Below are positions 33,224 through 42,514 of a stretch of DNA of 64,000 nucleotides, piece by piece. The notes beneath the pieces are model-generated. The model had not been told where the DNA came from and made no database searches. It worked only from the letters and a program-made list of their open reading frames with translations. The DNA is from Streptoverticillium olivoreticuli subsp. olivoreticuli. GTDB lineage: Bacteria; Actinomycetota; Actinomycetes; Streptomycetales; Streptomycetaceae. The position numbers were made by a program, and so were the translations under genes. Where the stretch lies: the NCBI RefSeq assembly GCF_003391135.1, contig NZ_CP031455.1:7343501-7407500 (forward strand). The letters run 5' to 3'. How positions within the stretch are numbered: position 1 is the first letter of the stretch; the number at the start of each line of letters is the position of its first letter.

Positions 33224-34555
33224 GTGACCCCGAACAGCCGCTCCGACGTTGCCGCGCCCCCGCCCGGAGCCCCTGCGGAGGGCGACGGCCGCCCCCACCC
33301 CGCCGCGGAAGCCCCCTCGCTGCGGCTGGTGCGGCTCGCGCTGCACGGGGCGTTCTACGCGCTGCTCGGCGTCGCCCTCGGGCCGGTCGCCGTCGGGGCG
33401 AAGCCCTTGACCCTGCTCGCGCCCGGCCTCGCGCTGGCCGCCGTCTACGGCCTCGCCGTCGTCCGCGGGCCCGGGCGCGCGGCAGGCGCCGACGGGGGCG
33501 CGCCGGCCGGCGTGGCGGGGTTCTCCGCCCGCGCGGGGCGGCTGTGGCTCGCCGCCGTCACCGCGCTGTGGCTCGTGCTCCTGTGTATGGACCACGGCTT
33601 CAGCTATGTCGCCTTCCCGCTCTTCTTCCTGTTCCTGCACGCCCTGCCCGCGCGCTGGTCCCTGACCGCGGTCGCCGCCGCCACCGGCGCGGTCGTCGCC
33701 GCCCAGGCGGCCGCCCCCGGCGGGCTCACCGCCGCCAAGGTGATCGGCCCGGTCGCCGGTGCCGCCGTCGCCGTCCTGACCGCGTACGGCTATGCCGCGC
33801 TCTACCGCGAGACCCGTCGCCGGCAGCGCCTGATCGACGACCTCGTGCGGACCAGGGACGAGCTGGCCGCCGCCCAGCGGGAGGCCGGGCGGCTCGCCGA
33901 ACGGCAGCGGCTGGCCCGCGAGATCCACGACACCCTCGCGCAGGGCCTGTCCAGCATCGTCCTGCTCGCCCGCGCCGCCGAGACCGCGGACCCCGACGCG
34001 GCACGCGCGCGGATGCGCGAGGTCGCCCGGACGGCGTCCGACAACCTCGCCGAGGCCCGGCGCTTCGTCCAGGCGCTCACCCCGCCCGCCCTCGAGGACG
34101 CGCCCCTGCCCGAGGCCCTGCGCCGGGTCACCGCGCGGACCGTCCCCACGGCCGCCTTCCACCTCGACGGCGAGCCCTGCGCGCTGCCCGTCGAGAGCGA
34201 GGTGGCCCTGCTGCGCCTCACCCAGGAGGCGCTCGCCAACGTGGCCCGGCACGCGCGCGCCGACCGCGCCGCCGTGACCCTCGCCTACCTCGACGGTCAG
34301 GTCACCCTCGACATCTACGACGACGGCGTCGGCTTCGCCCCCGGCGACGGGCCCGCCGACGGGCGCCGGACGTTCGGCCTGCACGGCATGCGCGAACGCA
34401 TCGCCGAGCTCGGCGGCACGCTCACCGTCGAGTCCGCGCCGGGGGAGGGCACCGCCGTCGCCGCGGCACTGCCGGTACGGGCCCCCGTACCGGCTCCCCG
34501 GCCGGCGGCCGGCCGGCCCGTTCCCGACGCCCCGGCGAACGCGGGTGCCCGGTGA
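33224..34555 (+). CDS. Sensor histidine kinase (NarL/DesK-type, HisKA_3)
   Basis: A 443-residue membrane kinase. The N-terminal 200 residues hold four to five hydrophobic segments (LALHGAFYALLGVALGPVAVG; LLAPGLALAAVYGLAVV; LWLAAVTALWLVLLCM; YVAFPLFFLFLHALPA; VIGPVAGAAVAVLTAYGYAAL) without a large external sensor. RLAREIHDTLAQGLSSI is the phospho-acceptor His motif; VALLRLTQEALANVARHA (N box), LDIYDDGVGF and GLHGMRERIAELGG form the ATP-binding domain. GTG 33224. It overlaps the response regulator gene by GTGA. Confidence 0.93.
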   Translation: MTPNSRSDVAAPPPGAPAEGDGRPHPAAEAPSLRLVRLALHGAFYALLGVALGPVAVGAKPLTLLAPGLALAAVYGLAVVRGPGRAAGADGGAPAGVAGFSARAGRLWLAAVTALWLVLLCMDHGFSYVAFPLFFLFLHALPARWSLTAVAAATGAVVAAQAAAPGGLTAAKVIGPVAGAAVAVLTAYGYAALYRETRRRQRLIDDLVRTRDELAAAQREAGRLAERQRLAREIHDTLAQGLSSIVLLARAAETADPDAARARMREVARTASDNLAEARRFVQALTPPALEDAPLPEALRRVTARTVPTAAFHLDGEPCALPVESEVALLRLTQEALANVARHARADRAAVTLAYLDGQVTLDIYDDGVGFAPGDGPADGRRTFGLHGMRERIAELGGTLTVESAPGEGTAVAAALPVRAPVPAPRPAAGRPVPDAPANAGAR

Positions 34556-35181
34556 TCCGCGTACTCCTGGTCGACGACCACCCCGTCGTACGGCGCGGGC
34601 TGCGCGCCATGGTCGACGAGCTGCCCGGGGTGAGCGCCGTCGGCGAGGCCGCCGACGGCGCCGAGGCGCTGCGCCTCCTCGACGGCGGGGCCCGGCCCGA
34701 CGTGGTGCTGATGGACCTCCAGATGGGCGCCGGGATGCACGGCGTCGAGGCCACCCGCCGCATCACTGCCCTGCCCGATCCGCCCGCCGTGCTGATCCTG
34801 ACCACCTACAGCACCGACGCCGACATCCTCGCCGCCGTCGAGGCCGGGGCGACCGGCTACCTCCTCAAGGACGCGCCGCCGGAGGACGTCGCGGCCGCCG
34901 TCCACGCCGCCGCCCGCGGCGAGACGGTGCTGGCCCCGCCCGTCGCCGCCCGCCTGCTCGGCCGGGTGCGGGCGGGACGGCCCGCCCTCTCGCCGAGGGA
35001 GACCGAGATCCTCGGGCTCCTCGCCGAGGGCCTGGCCAACAAGCAGATCTCCCGGCGGCTGTTCATCAGCGAGGCCACGGTCAAGACCCACCTCGTGCAC
35101 ATCTACGGCAAGCTCGGGGTGGACAGCCGCACCGCGGCCATCGCGGCCGGCCTGACACAGGGCCTGATCCGCCCGGTATGA
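34552..35181 (+). CDS. NarL/LuxR-family response regulator
   Basis: A 209-residue regulator. Its receiver is complete, unlike WhiI: acidic pair in VLLVDDHPVV, phospho-acceptor Asp in VVLMDLQMGAG, Thr in ILTTYS and Lys in GYLLKDAPPE. The LuxR HTH is LSPRETEILGLLAEGLANKQISRRL and ATVKTHLVHIYGKLG. It is coupled to the kinase and is likely to control the divergent ABC exporter. Confidence 0.95.
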   Translation: MIRVLLVDDHPVVRRGLRAMVDELPGVSAVGEAADGAEALRLLDGGARPDVVLMDLQMGAGMHGVEATRRITALPDPPAVLILTTYSTDADILAAVEAGATGYLLKDAPPEDVAAAVHAAARGETVLAPPVAARLLGRVRAGRPALSPRETEILGLLAEGLANKQISRRLFISEATVKTHLVHIYGKLGVDSRTAAIAAGLTQGLIRPV

Positions 35182-35276
35182 CGGATATGAGGCAACCGGG
35201 GGACGCGCTGTCGGCGGCGGGTGCAAGAATCACTCCTGGTTAGATCCTGCTATCCAGACCTCAGGGAGCACCGCAC

Positions 35277-36674
35277 ATGGCACCGGCCGTCCCCACGACG
35301 ATGGACCGACCGCACTTCATCGGCATCGGCGGCGCCGGAATGTCGGGCATCGCGAAGATCCTCGCGCAGCGCGGCGCGCGCGTCGCGGGCAGCGACGCCA
35401 AGGAGTCCGCGACCGCCGACGCCCTGCGCGCCCTCGGCGCCACCGTGCACATCGGGCACGCCGCGGACCACCTCGCCGAGGACGCCACCTGTGTCGTCGT
35501 CTCCAGCGCCATCCGCGCCGACAACCCCGAGCTGGCGGCCGCCGCCGAGCGCGGCATCCCCGTCGTGCACCGCTCCGACGCCCTCGCCCGCCTGATGGAC
35601 GGCCTGCGCCCGATCGCCGTCGCCGGCACGCACGGCAAGACGACCACGACCTCGATGCTCGCGGTCTCCCTCGACGCCCTCGGCCTCGCCCCGTCGTACG
35701 CCATCGGCGGCGACCTCGACGCCCCCGGCTCCAACGCCCGGCACGGCGCGGGCGAGATCTTCGTGGCGGAGGCGGACGAGAGCGACCGCAGCTTCCACAA
35801 GTACGCGCCCGAGGTCGCCATCATCCTCAACGTGGAGCTGGACCACCACGCGAACTACGCGTCGATGGACGAGATCTACGAGTCGTTCGAGACCTTCGTC
35901 GGCCGGATCCGCCCCGGCGGCACCCTCGTCGTCTCCGCCGACCAGGCGGGCGCGCGCGAGCTGACGGAGCGCATCTCCGGCCGCCACGACATCGAGGTCG
36001 TCACCTACGGCGCGGCCGAGGACGCCGACGTCCGGGTCCTGAAGGTCAACCCCCGCGGCCTGACCAGCGAGGTCACCGTCCTCCTGGGCGGCAAGATGCT
36101 CACCTTCACGGTCTCCGTCCCCGGCAGCCACTACGCGCACAACGCCGTCGCCGCCCTCGCCGCGGGCGTGGCCCTCGGCCTCCCGCTGCACAACCTGGCC
36201 TCCGCGCTCGGGAAGTACACCGGCGTCAAGCGCCGCCTCCAGCTCAAGGGCGAGGCGAACGGCGTCCAGGTCATCGACTCCTACGCCCACCACCCGACCG
36301 AGATGACCGCCGACCTGGAGGCCATCCGGGGCGCGGTCGACGCCGGCTCGCGCATCCTCGTCGTCTTCCAGCCGCACCTCTTCAGCCGCACCCAGGAGCT
36401 GGGTACCGAGATGGGGCAGGCGCTGGCCCTGGCCGACTCCTCCGTCGTCCTGGACATCTACCCCGCCCGCGAGGACCCGATCCCCGGCATCACCAGCACC
36501 CTGATCATCGACGCGGCCCGCACCGCGGGCGCCGACGTCCGCCCCGAGCACGACATGGCCGCCGTGCCCGACGTGATCGCGGGAATGGCCCGGCCCGGTG
36601 ATCTCGTTCTCACCATGGGCGCCGGCGATGTGACCGACCTCGGTCCGCGCATCCTGGCCCGCCTGGAGAGCTGA
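35277..36674 (+). CDS. murC: UDP-N-acetylmuramate--L-alanine ligase
   Basis: Adds L-Ala to UDP-MurNAc, the first amino acid step of peptidoglycan precursor synthesis. The 465 residues show FIGIGGAGMSGIAKIL (UDP-binding), the ATP loop VAGTHGKTTTTSM, AEADESDRSF with the metal-binding acids, and the Mur C-terminal YAHHPTEM. It lies outside any dcw cluster, as is known for Streptomyces. CAGGGAG lies 8 nt before ATG 35277. msrB follows after 23 bp. Confidence 0.97.
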   Translation: MAPAVPTTMDRPHFIGIGGAGMSGIAKILAQRGARVAGSDAKESATADALRALGATVHIGHAADHLAEDATCVVVSSAIRADNPELAAAAERGIPVVHRSDALARLMDGLRPIAVAGTHGKTTTTSMLAVSLDALGLAPSYAIGGDLDAPGSNARHGAGEIFVAEADESDRSFHKYAPEVAIILNVELDHHANYASMDEIYESFETFVGRIRPGGTLVVSADQAGARELTERISGRHDIEVVTYGAAEDADVRVLKVNPRGLTSEVTVLLGGKMLTFTVSVPGSHYAHNAVAALAAGVALGLPLHNLASALGKYTGVKRRLQLKGEANGVQVIDSYAHHPTEMTADLEAIRGAVDAGSRILVVFQPHLFSRTQELGTEMGQALALADSSVVLDIYPAREDPIPGITSTLIIDAARTAGADVRPEHDMAAVPDVIAGMARPGDLVLTMGAGDVTDLGPRILARLES

Positions 36675-36697
36675 CCGAACTGCCCGAGAGGGGCGAG

Positions 36698-37105
36698 ATG
36701 TCGTACGAGGTCGAGAAGCCGGACGAGCAGTGGCGCGCGGAGCTGACCCCTGCGGAGTACCAGGTGCTCCGCCGGGCCGGCACGGAACCCGCCTTCCGCG
36801 GTGAGTACACCGACACCACGACGGCCGGGGTCTACTCCTGCCGGGCCTGCGGGGCGGAGCTGTTCCGCTCCACGGAGAAGTTCGCGAGCCACTGCGGGTG
36901 GCCGAGCTTCTACGACCCGAAGGACTCCGCCGCGGTCGAGCTGATCGAGGACCGCTCGCACGGCATGCTCCGCACGGAGGTGCGCTGCGCACGCTGCGGC
37001 TCCCACCTCGGCCACGTATTCGAGGGCGAGGGCTACCCCACACCCACCGACCAGCGCTACTGCATCAACTCCATCTCGCTGAGGCTGGAGTCGGCGTCCG
37101 ACTGA
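36698..37105 (+). CDS. msrB: Peptide methionine (R)-S-oxide reductase
   Basis: Repairs Met-R-sulfoxide in proteins. A 135-residue single-domain enzyme with two zinc CxxC pairs (SCRACGAEL and RCARCGSHLGH), the Cys in FASHCGWPSF and the catalytic Cys in QRYCINSISL. GAGGGGCGAG lies just upstream of the ATG. It likely shares a transcript with murC and stops 5 bp before the convergent treZ end. Confidence 0.97.
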   Translation: MSYEVEKPDEQWRAELTPAEYQVLRRAGTEPAFRGEYTDTTTAGVYSCRACGAELFRSTEKFASHCGWPSFYDPKDSAAVELIEDRSHGMLRTEVRCARCGSHLGHVFEGEGYPTPTDQRYCINSISLRLESASD

Positions 37106-37110
37106 GCGCC

Positions 37111-38862
37111 TCAGCCGGCACAGCGCAGCACGGCGGCGGACTCCGCGGGAAGCGTGAGCACCCCGTCCGCGCCCGGCAGGTCCACCGGGTGCCACGCCGC
37201 CAGGACCTCGGTGGGGCGCGCGGCCGTGCCGAGCGGGATCGCGGCCGGGGCGCCGGTCGGGTTGACGGCGACGCACAGCGGTCCCCGCCGCAGCACGGTG
37301 GTGAGGTCACCGGCGACGGTGACGTCCGTCGCGGCGAGCGGCGCCCGCGCCAGGTCCCGCTCGCCGCGCCGCAGCGCGATCAGCCGCCGGTGCCAGGCGA
37401 GCAGCGCCGCGTGCGGCTCGCGCCCCGGTTCCGTCCAGTCCAGGCAGGAGCGGGCGCGGGTGGCCGGGTCCTGGGGGTCGGGGATCTCCTCGGCGGTCCA
37501 GCCGTGCGCGGCGAACTCGCGCCGCCGTCCGGTGCGTACCGCCTCGGCCAGCTGCGGATCCGTGTGGTCGGTGAAGAACTGCCACGGCGTACGGGCCCCC
37601 CACTCCTCGCCCATGAAGAGCATCGGGGTGAAGGGCCCGCACAGCACGAGCGCGGCGGCGCAGGCCAGCAGCCCGGGGGAGAGGCGGGCCGACAGCCGGT
37701 CGCCCAGTGCCCGGTTGCCGATCTGGTCGTGGTTCTGGGCGTAGCCGAGGAGGCGGTACGCGGGCACCGCGCCCGCGTCGAGCGGCCGGCCGTGGTGGCG
37801 GCCGCGGAACGAGGAGTACGTGCCGTCGTGGAAGAAACCGCCGCGCAGCGTCTTGGCGAGCGCCGCGGCCGGATCGGCGGCGAAGTCGGCGTAATAGCCC
37901 TGGGACTCATCCGTCAGGACGGTGTGCAGGGCGTGGTGGAAATCGTCGTTCCACTGGGCGTGCAGGCCCAGGCCGCCCGCCTGACGCGGCGTCACCGTGG
38001 CCGGGTCGTTCCGGTCGGACTCGGCGATCAGGAACAGCGGCCGCCCCAGCCGCGCGCCCAGCCCGTCCACGGCGGCGGACAGCTCGGCGAGGAAGTGCGG
38101 GGTCCGGGTGTCGGCCAGCGCGTGCACCGCGTCCAGCCGCAGCCCGTCCAGCCCGTGGTCCCGCAGCCACGCCAGCGCACTGCCCGTCAGATACGCGCGG
38201 ACCTCGTCGGAGCCGGGCGCGTCGAGGTTGACGGCCGCGCCCCACGGCGTGTGGTGGGTGTCGGTGAAATACGGGCCGAACGCGGGCAGGTGGTTGCCGG
38301 ACGGCCCCAGGTGGTTGTGCACCACGTCGAGGACCACGCCGAGCCCCAGCCCGTGCGCCGCGGCCACGAAGCGCCGCAGGCCCGCCGGGCCGCCGTAGGG
38401 CTCGTGCACCGCCCACGGCGACACGCCCTCGTACCCCCAGCCGTGCGTGCCCGGGAACGGGCACACCGGCATCAGCTCCACATGCGTGACCCCCAGGTCC
38501 ACCAGATGCGGCAGCCGCTCGACGGCCGCGTCGAAGGTGCCCTCCCGGGTGAACGTGCCGATGTGCAGCTCGTAGAGGACCGCGCCCGGCAACGGCACGC
38601 CCGGCCACTCCTGCCGGCCCGGCGGGACGGAGAGGCCGACGACCGCACTGAGCCCGTCCGGCCCGTCCGGCTGGCGCCGCGAACGGGGGTCGGGCAGCAC
38701 CGGCCCGCCGTCCAGGGCGAAGCCGTACCGCGTGCCCTCGGCGGCCGGGGCCTCGCACCGCCACCAGCCGGCGCGGCCGGGATCGCGCTCCATCGCGCGC
38801 GTCAGCCCGTCCGCGCACAGCACGACCTGCCCGGCTTCCGGCGCCCATACCTCGAACAGCAC
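37111..38862 (-). CDS. treZ: Malto-oligosyltrehalose trehalohydrolase
   Basis: Releases trehalose from maltooligosyl trehalose. A 583-residue GH13 enzyme with an N-terminal beta domain (MLFEVWAPEAGQVVLCADG) and barrel motifs VVLDVVHNHLGPSGN, GLRLDAVHALAD (nucleophile Asp), FLIAESDRNDP (acid Glu) and YAQNHDQIGNR (third acid). The product supplies trehalose to spores and stress protection. GTG 38862 with GAGGGGAG upstream. It is separated from treY by an acetyltransferase gene; all are on the minus strand. Confidence 0.95.
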   Translation of the reverse strand: MLFEVWAPEAGQVVLCADGLTRAMERDPGRAGWWRCEAPAAEGTRYGFALDGGPVLPDPRSRRQPDGPDGLSAVVGLSVPPGRQEWPGVPLPGAVLYELHIGTFTREGTFDAAVERLPHLVDLGVTHVELMPVCPFPGTHGWGYEGVSPWAVHEPYGGPAGLRRFVAAAHGLGLGVVLDVVHNHLGPSGNHLPAFGPYFTDTHHTPWGAAVNLDAPGSDEVRAYLTGSALAWLRDHGLDGLRLDAVHALADTRTPHFLAELSAAVDGLGARLGRPLFLIAESDRNDPATVTPRQAGGLGLHAQWNDDFHHALHTVLTDESQGYYADFAADPAAALAKTLRGGFFHDGTYSSFRGRHHGRPLDAGAVPAYRLLGYAQNHDQIGNRALGDRLSARLSPGLLACAAALVLCGPFTPMLFMGEEWGARTPWQFFTDHTDPQLAEAVRTGRRREFAAHGWTAEEIPDPQDPATRARSCLDWTEPGREPHAALLAWHRRLIALRRGERDLARAPLAATDVTVAGDLTTVLRRGPLCVAVNPTGAPAAIPLGTAARPTEVLAAWHPVDLPGADGVLTLPAESAAVLRCAG

Positions 38863-39010
38863 TGACGGCTCCCCTCGACGGCGGTGCTGCCCATGGTGCC
38901 GTCAGGCAGTGGCCGGGCGGTATCGGCGCGGGCCGTGTGTCCCGCACCACCGCTGTGCGGCGGTGTCCTCGATCTCCCCCGCCGCGGGCGCCGAAGACGG
39001 CCGAACCCGG

Positions 39011-39922
39011 CTAGGGAACGAGGTCGATCTGCTCCTGGGCGATCGGGTAACCCGCCCTCGCGAACTGGGCCGCCATGGGGAAGTTGCCCTGGTCGGTCGC
39101 GCCGACGACCCGGGTCGCGCCCTCGGCCGCCAGGTCGTGGGTGCACTCGGCCAACAGGTCGTACGCGTAGCCGTGACCGCGCTGCTCCGGGACGACACCG
39201 ATGTAACCCACGCACGGCCCGCTGGGGTTGTGGGCGGGCACCTGGATGCCGACGACCTCCCCCTCGGGCGTACGGGCGATCTTCCACCACGCGCGGGGCG
39301 AGGGCAGCCACGTCAGGAAGCCCCACAGGTCCTCCAGCGCGGCCTGCGGGCCGGACTCCGCGAGGATCTTGCCGTCGTGCGCGTCGAGCGAGCCCTCGAA
39401 GACCCGCAGCAGCACGTCCCGTACGACGGCGTCGTCGGGCTCCGGCCGGAACTCCAGCCGCCCCGGGCGCTCCGGCAGCCCGCACTCGGTCGTCCACACA
39501 TAGCGGTAGCGCTCGACCAGCCGCCGCATGCCCGCCGCCTCCGCCGCCGCGACACGGGCCTCGGCGGCGGCCCGTATCCCCGGGCGCTCACGCCAGCCCG
39601 GCGGCACCATCATGCTGTACTCCGCGGACAGCGGGGCCGTGCGCAGCAACTCGGTGGCCGCCGCGGCCTCCCCGTCGGCGAAGTCGAACCAGTCCAGGCG
39701 CATGGGAGCCTCGTCGCCCGGCCCGCCCCACCAGGCGGCGCGGGCGACGACCTTGCCGTCGCGCAGGGCGACCCAGGTCCACTCCGGGCGGTACTCGCCG
39801 CCCTCGTGCACGGGCACATAGGCGTGGCCGAAGGCGGCACGGCCGACGAGGCCGGGGTCGGCCAGGGTGGTGAAGAGTGCGGTGTCGTGCTCGGTGAGCG
39901 CGCGGACGACCAGCTCGGTCAT
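39011..39922 (-). CDS. GNAT-family N-acetyltransferase
   Basis: A 303-residue protein with two GNAT-like halves. The C-terminal half holds the acetyl-CoA motif VGYIGVVPEQRGHGYAYDLLAE and the later ATDQGNFPMAAQFARAGY. The N-terminal half (MTELVVRALTEHDTALFTTLA; WTWVALRDGKVVARAAWW) looks like a degenerate copy. AAGGG lies 7 nt before ATG 39922. It sits between treZ and treY; no link to trehalose is known. Substrate unknown. Confidence 0.85.
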   Translation of the reverse strand: MTELVVRALTEHDTALFTTLADPGLVGRAAFGHAYVPVHEGGEYRPEWTWVALRDGKVVARAAWWGGPGDEAPMRLDWFDFADGEAAAATELLRTAPLSAEYSMMVPPGWRERPGIRAAAEARVAAAEAAGMRRLVERYRYVWTTECGLPERPGRLEFRPEPDDAVVRDVLLRVFEGSLDAHDGKILAESGPQAALEDLWGFLTWLPSPRAWWKIARTPEGEVVGIQVPAHNPSGPCVGYIGVVPEQRGHGYAYDLLAECTHDLAAEGATRVVGATDQGNFPMAAQFARAGYPIAQEQIDLVP

Positions 39923-40076
39923 AAATGCCCTTTCGGTGGACAGCACGGGAAAGGTAGAGCGACCACCGCGACCGCGTCCAACGCTTTTCCCGCCCGCAGT
40001 GCTTACTGCTGGTGCAGCCCGCGGTCGGCCGGTGACGGAAGGCGAATCGGCCTTCCGGACACCTGACGCGCGCCCG

Positions 40077-42446
40077 TCAGCCCCGTACGAGAAGCGCCAC
40101 CGGCAGGCCGTCCAGCAGCTCCGCCAGCGCCACCCGCCCCTCGTGCACCCGGTCCGTCAGCAGCTCGCGCCACCGGCCGCCCCCCGGCAGTTCCAGGGCC
40201 GTTCCGCGCCAGCCGCCCGCACCGGCCAGCCTGCCGGGGAGCCGGGTGACCGCGGTGATCACCTCGCCCGAGCGGACGAAGGCCGTGCAGTGCGCGGCGG
40301 CCGGACCGAGCGCCGGCAGCGGCTCGTACGTCGCGGCGGCGCCGAACCAGCCGGGGTGCGCGCGCCGCAGCCGCAGCGCCGTGCGCGTCAGGCGCAGCTT
40401 CTCGGCCGACAGCCCGGTGGGCTCCTCGACGGGGAAGGACGGCGGGCGCCGGTTGTCCGGGTCGACCAGCGCGGCGTACGTCCGCTCGGTGCCCATGTAG
40501 AGGTCCGGCACGCCCGGCATCGTCAGGTGCAGCAGCGCCGCGCCGAGGGTGTTGGCCCGCACGGACGCCCCGACGGCCTCCTCCAGCGGCGCGAGCGCGG
40601 CGTGCGGCGGCCCGCCGGGGCCCGCCGCGACATAGGCGCGCACGGCCTCCTCGTACGCGGCGTCGGGCTCGGTCCAGGTCGTGCGCAGCGCGGCCTCCCG
40701 CACGCTCTTGAGCACCGCCGGGGCCAGCCGCCCGGCATCGGGCGCGCCCAGCCCGAACGCGCTCTGCCAGGCCACCCACGCCACATGCGGGTCGGGCGCC
40801 GGGACATCGGCCCGATCGCCCGCCAGCCGGTCCATCAGCTCGGCCCACCGGCGCGGGTGTTCGGTCAGCGCGGCGATCCGGGCCCGCACGTCGGCGCTGC
40901 GCTTGGTGTCGTGGGTGGACAGGACGGTGCCCGTGGCGGGCCAGTCGCGCTGGACCCGGGCGCAGTGGGCGTGGAAGTCCGCCGGGCCGACCGCGGGCCG
41001 GTCGGGCGTGCCGCCGACCTCCGTGGCCGACAGCAGGGGCGCGTAGCGGTAGAAGGCGGTGTCCTCGACGGACTTGGCCCGCAGCGCGGACGCCGTCTGC
41101 GCGAACCGCGCGCAGAAGTCCCGCTGGTCGGGCCCGTCGCCGAGGCGGCCGAGCGCCGCGTCCCGCACGACCTCGACCACCTGGGCCTCCTCCGGCAGGG
41201 CGAAGGCCGTACGCGCCCCCTGGGCGGCCTCGTCGAGCAGCACCGCGTCCACGGGTGCGGCGGGGGCTCCGGGGACGGCGTAGGGGCGGTAGACGGGCAG
41301 CCTGACGAGGATCTCGCGCAGGGCGGTGCGCAGGGCCCAGGGGGCGTGGTCGCGCAGCCGGTGCGCGCTCTCGCAGACCCGCACGGCGCCGCGCACCAGC
41401 CGCTCGACCTCCGCCGCGAGCTCATGGGTGATCACCCGGTAGGCGGCGCGGCGCACGGTCGCGGGCCAGTCGCCCCCGCGGTCGGGCGGCAGCCCGGTGA
41501 ACGCGCGGTAGAGCGCGCCGAGCTCCGCGGCGCCCTCCGGGTCGACGAACAGCCCGTCGAGGTGGCGCAGGGCGTCGTAGCCGGTCGTCCCGGCGACGGG
41601 CCAGTCCCCGGGCAGCCGTTCGTCACCGCTGAGGATCTTCTCGACCACCGTCCACCGGCCGCCGGTGCCCGCGGCGAGCCGGCGGAGGTAGCCGGCCGGG
41701 TCGGCCAGCCCGTCGGGGTGGTCCACGCGGAGCCCGTCGATCACCCCGTCGCGCAGCAGTTCCAGCACCTTGGCGTGGGTGGCGGCGAACACCTCCGGAT
41801 CCTCCACCCGGACCGCGATCAGCTCGGAGACCGTGAAGAAGCGGCGGTAGTTCAGCTCGGTGCGGGCCAGCCGCCACCAGGCGGGCCGGTACCACTGGGC
41901 GTCCAGCAGCTCGGGCAGCGGCAGCCGCTCGGAGCCGGGCCGCAGCGGGAAGGCGTGGTCGCCGTACCGCAGCGTCCCGTCCGCCACCGTGAGGCGCTCC
42001 AGCTCGTCACCGAGCCGCCCGGCCAGCACGGGCAGCAGCACCTTCCCGCCGTGCTCGGACCAGTCGATGTCGAACCAGCGCGCGTACGGGGAGGCCGGCC
42101 CGTCCCGCAGAACCTCCCACAGCGGGCCGTTGAGCCGGACGGGCGCGGGCACGGCCATGTGGTTGGGGACGATGTCGAGGATCAGGCCGAGCCCGTGCGA
42201 CCGGGCGGTGCGGGCCAGGGCGCGCAGCCCCTCCTCGCCGCCGAGTTCCGCCCGTACGGCCGAGTGGTCGACGACGTCGTAGCCGTGGCCGGAGCCGGGC
42301 ACGGCCTCCAGCACGGGCGACAGATGCAGATGGGACACCCCGAGGGAGGCGAGACGCGGCACCGCCCGCTCGGCGGCGCGGAAGGGGAAGCCCGGCTGGA
42401 GCTGGAGCCGGTAGGTGGCGGTCGGGGGTGCGCTCTCTTGCCTCAT
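40077..42446 (-). CDS. treY: Malto-oligosyltrehalose synthase
   Basis: Rearranges the terminal alpha-1,4 bond of maltooligosaccharides into the alpha-1,1 bond of trehalose. A 789-residue GH13 enzyme: TATYRLQLQPGFPF at the N-terminus, LILDIVPNHMAVP, DGLRVDHPDGLADP (nucleophile), VVEKILSGDERLP (acid) and LSTHDTKRSADVRAR. ATG 42446 begins MRQESAPP; an in-frame GTG at 42464 would add six residues and no ribosome site decides between them. A near-palindrome around ACGTACGTAC lies just upstream. glgX precedes it by 68 bp on the same strand. Confidence 0.95.
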   Translation of the reverse strand: MRQESAPPTATYRLQLQPGFPFRAAERAVPRLASLGVSHLHLSPVLEAVPGSGHGYDVVDHSAVRAELGGEEGLRALARTARSHGLGLILDIVPNHMAVPAPVRLNGPLWEVLRDGPASPYARWFDIDWSEHGGKVLLPVLAGRLGDELERLTVADGTLRYGDHAFPLRPGSERLPLPELLDAQWYRPAWWRLARTELNYRRFFTVSELIAVRVEDPEVFAATHAKVLELLRDGVIDGLRVDHPDGLADPAGYLRRLAAGTGGRWTVVEKILSGDERLPGDWPVAGTTGYDALRHLDGLFVDPEGAAELGALYRAFTGLPPDRGGDWPATVRRAAYRVITHELAAEVERLVRGAVRVCESAHRLRDHAPWALRTALREILVRLPVYRPYAVPGAPAAPVDAVLLDEAAQGARTAFALPEEAQVVEVVRDAALGRLGDGPDQRDFCARFAQTASALRAKSVEDTAFYRYAPLLSATEVGGTPDRPAVGPADFHAHCARVQRDWPATGTVLSTHDTKRSADVRARIAALTEHPRRWAELMDRLAGDRADVPAPDPHVAWVAWQSAFGLGAPDAGRLAPAVLKSVREAALRTTWTEPDAAYEEAVRAYVAAGPGGPPHAALAPLEEAVGASVRANTLGAALLHLTMPGVPDLYMGTERTYAALVDPDNRRPPSFPVEEPTGLSAEKLRLTRTALRLRRAHPGWFGAAATYEPLPALGPAAAHCTAFVRSGEVITAVTRLPGRLAGAGGWRGTALELPGGGRWRELLTDRVHEGRVALAELLDGLPVALLVRG

Positions 42447-42514
42447 GGGAACGTACGTACCCACAACGGCGGGTCATGCTGCAGGGCCGTGATCCGACGA
42501 GCCCCGGCCTCGGT

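Noticed and set aside
42447..42464. ACGTACGTAC palindrome as an operator of treY
   Set aside because: It lies between two possible start codons and may be coding; no second copy or partner regulator was seen.
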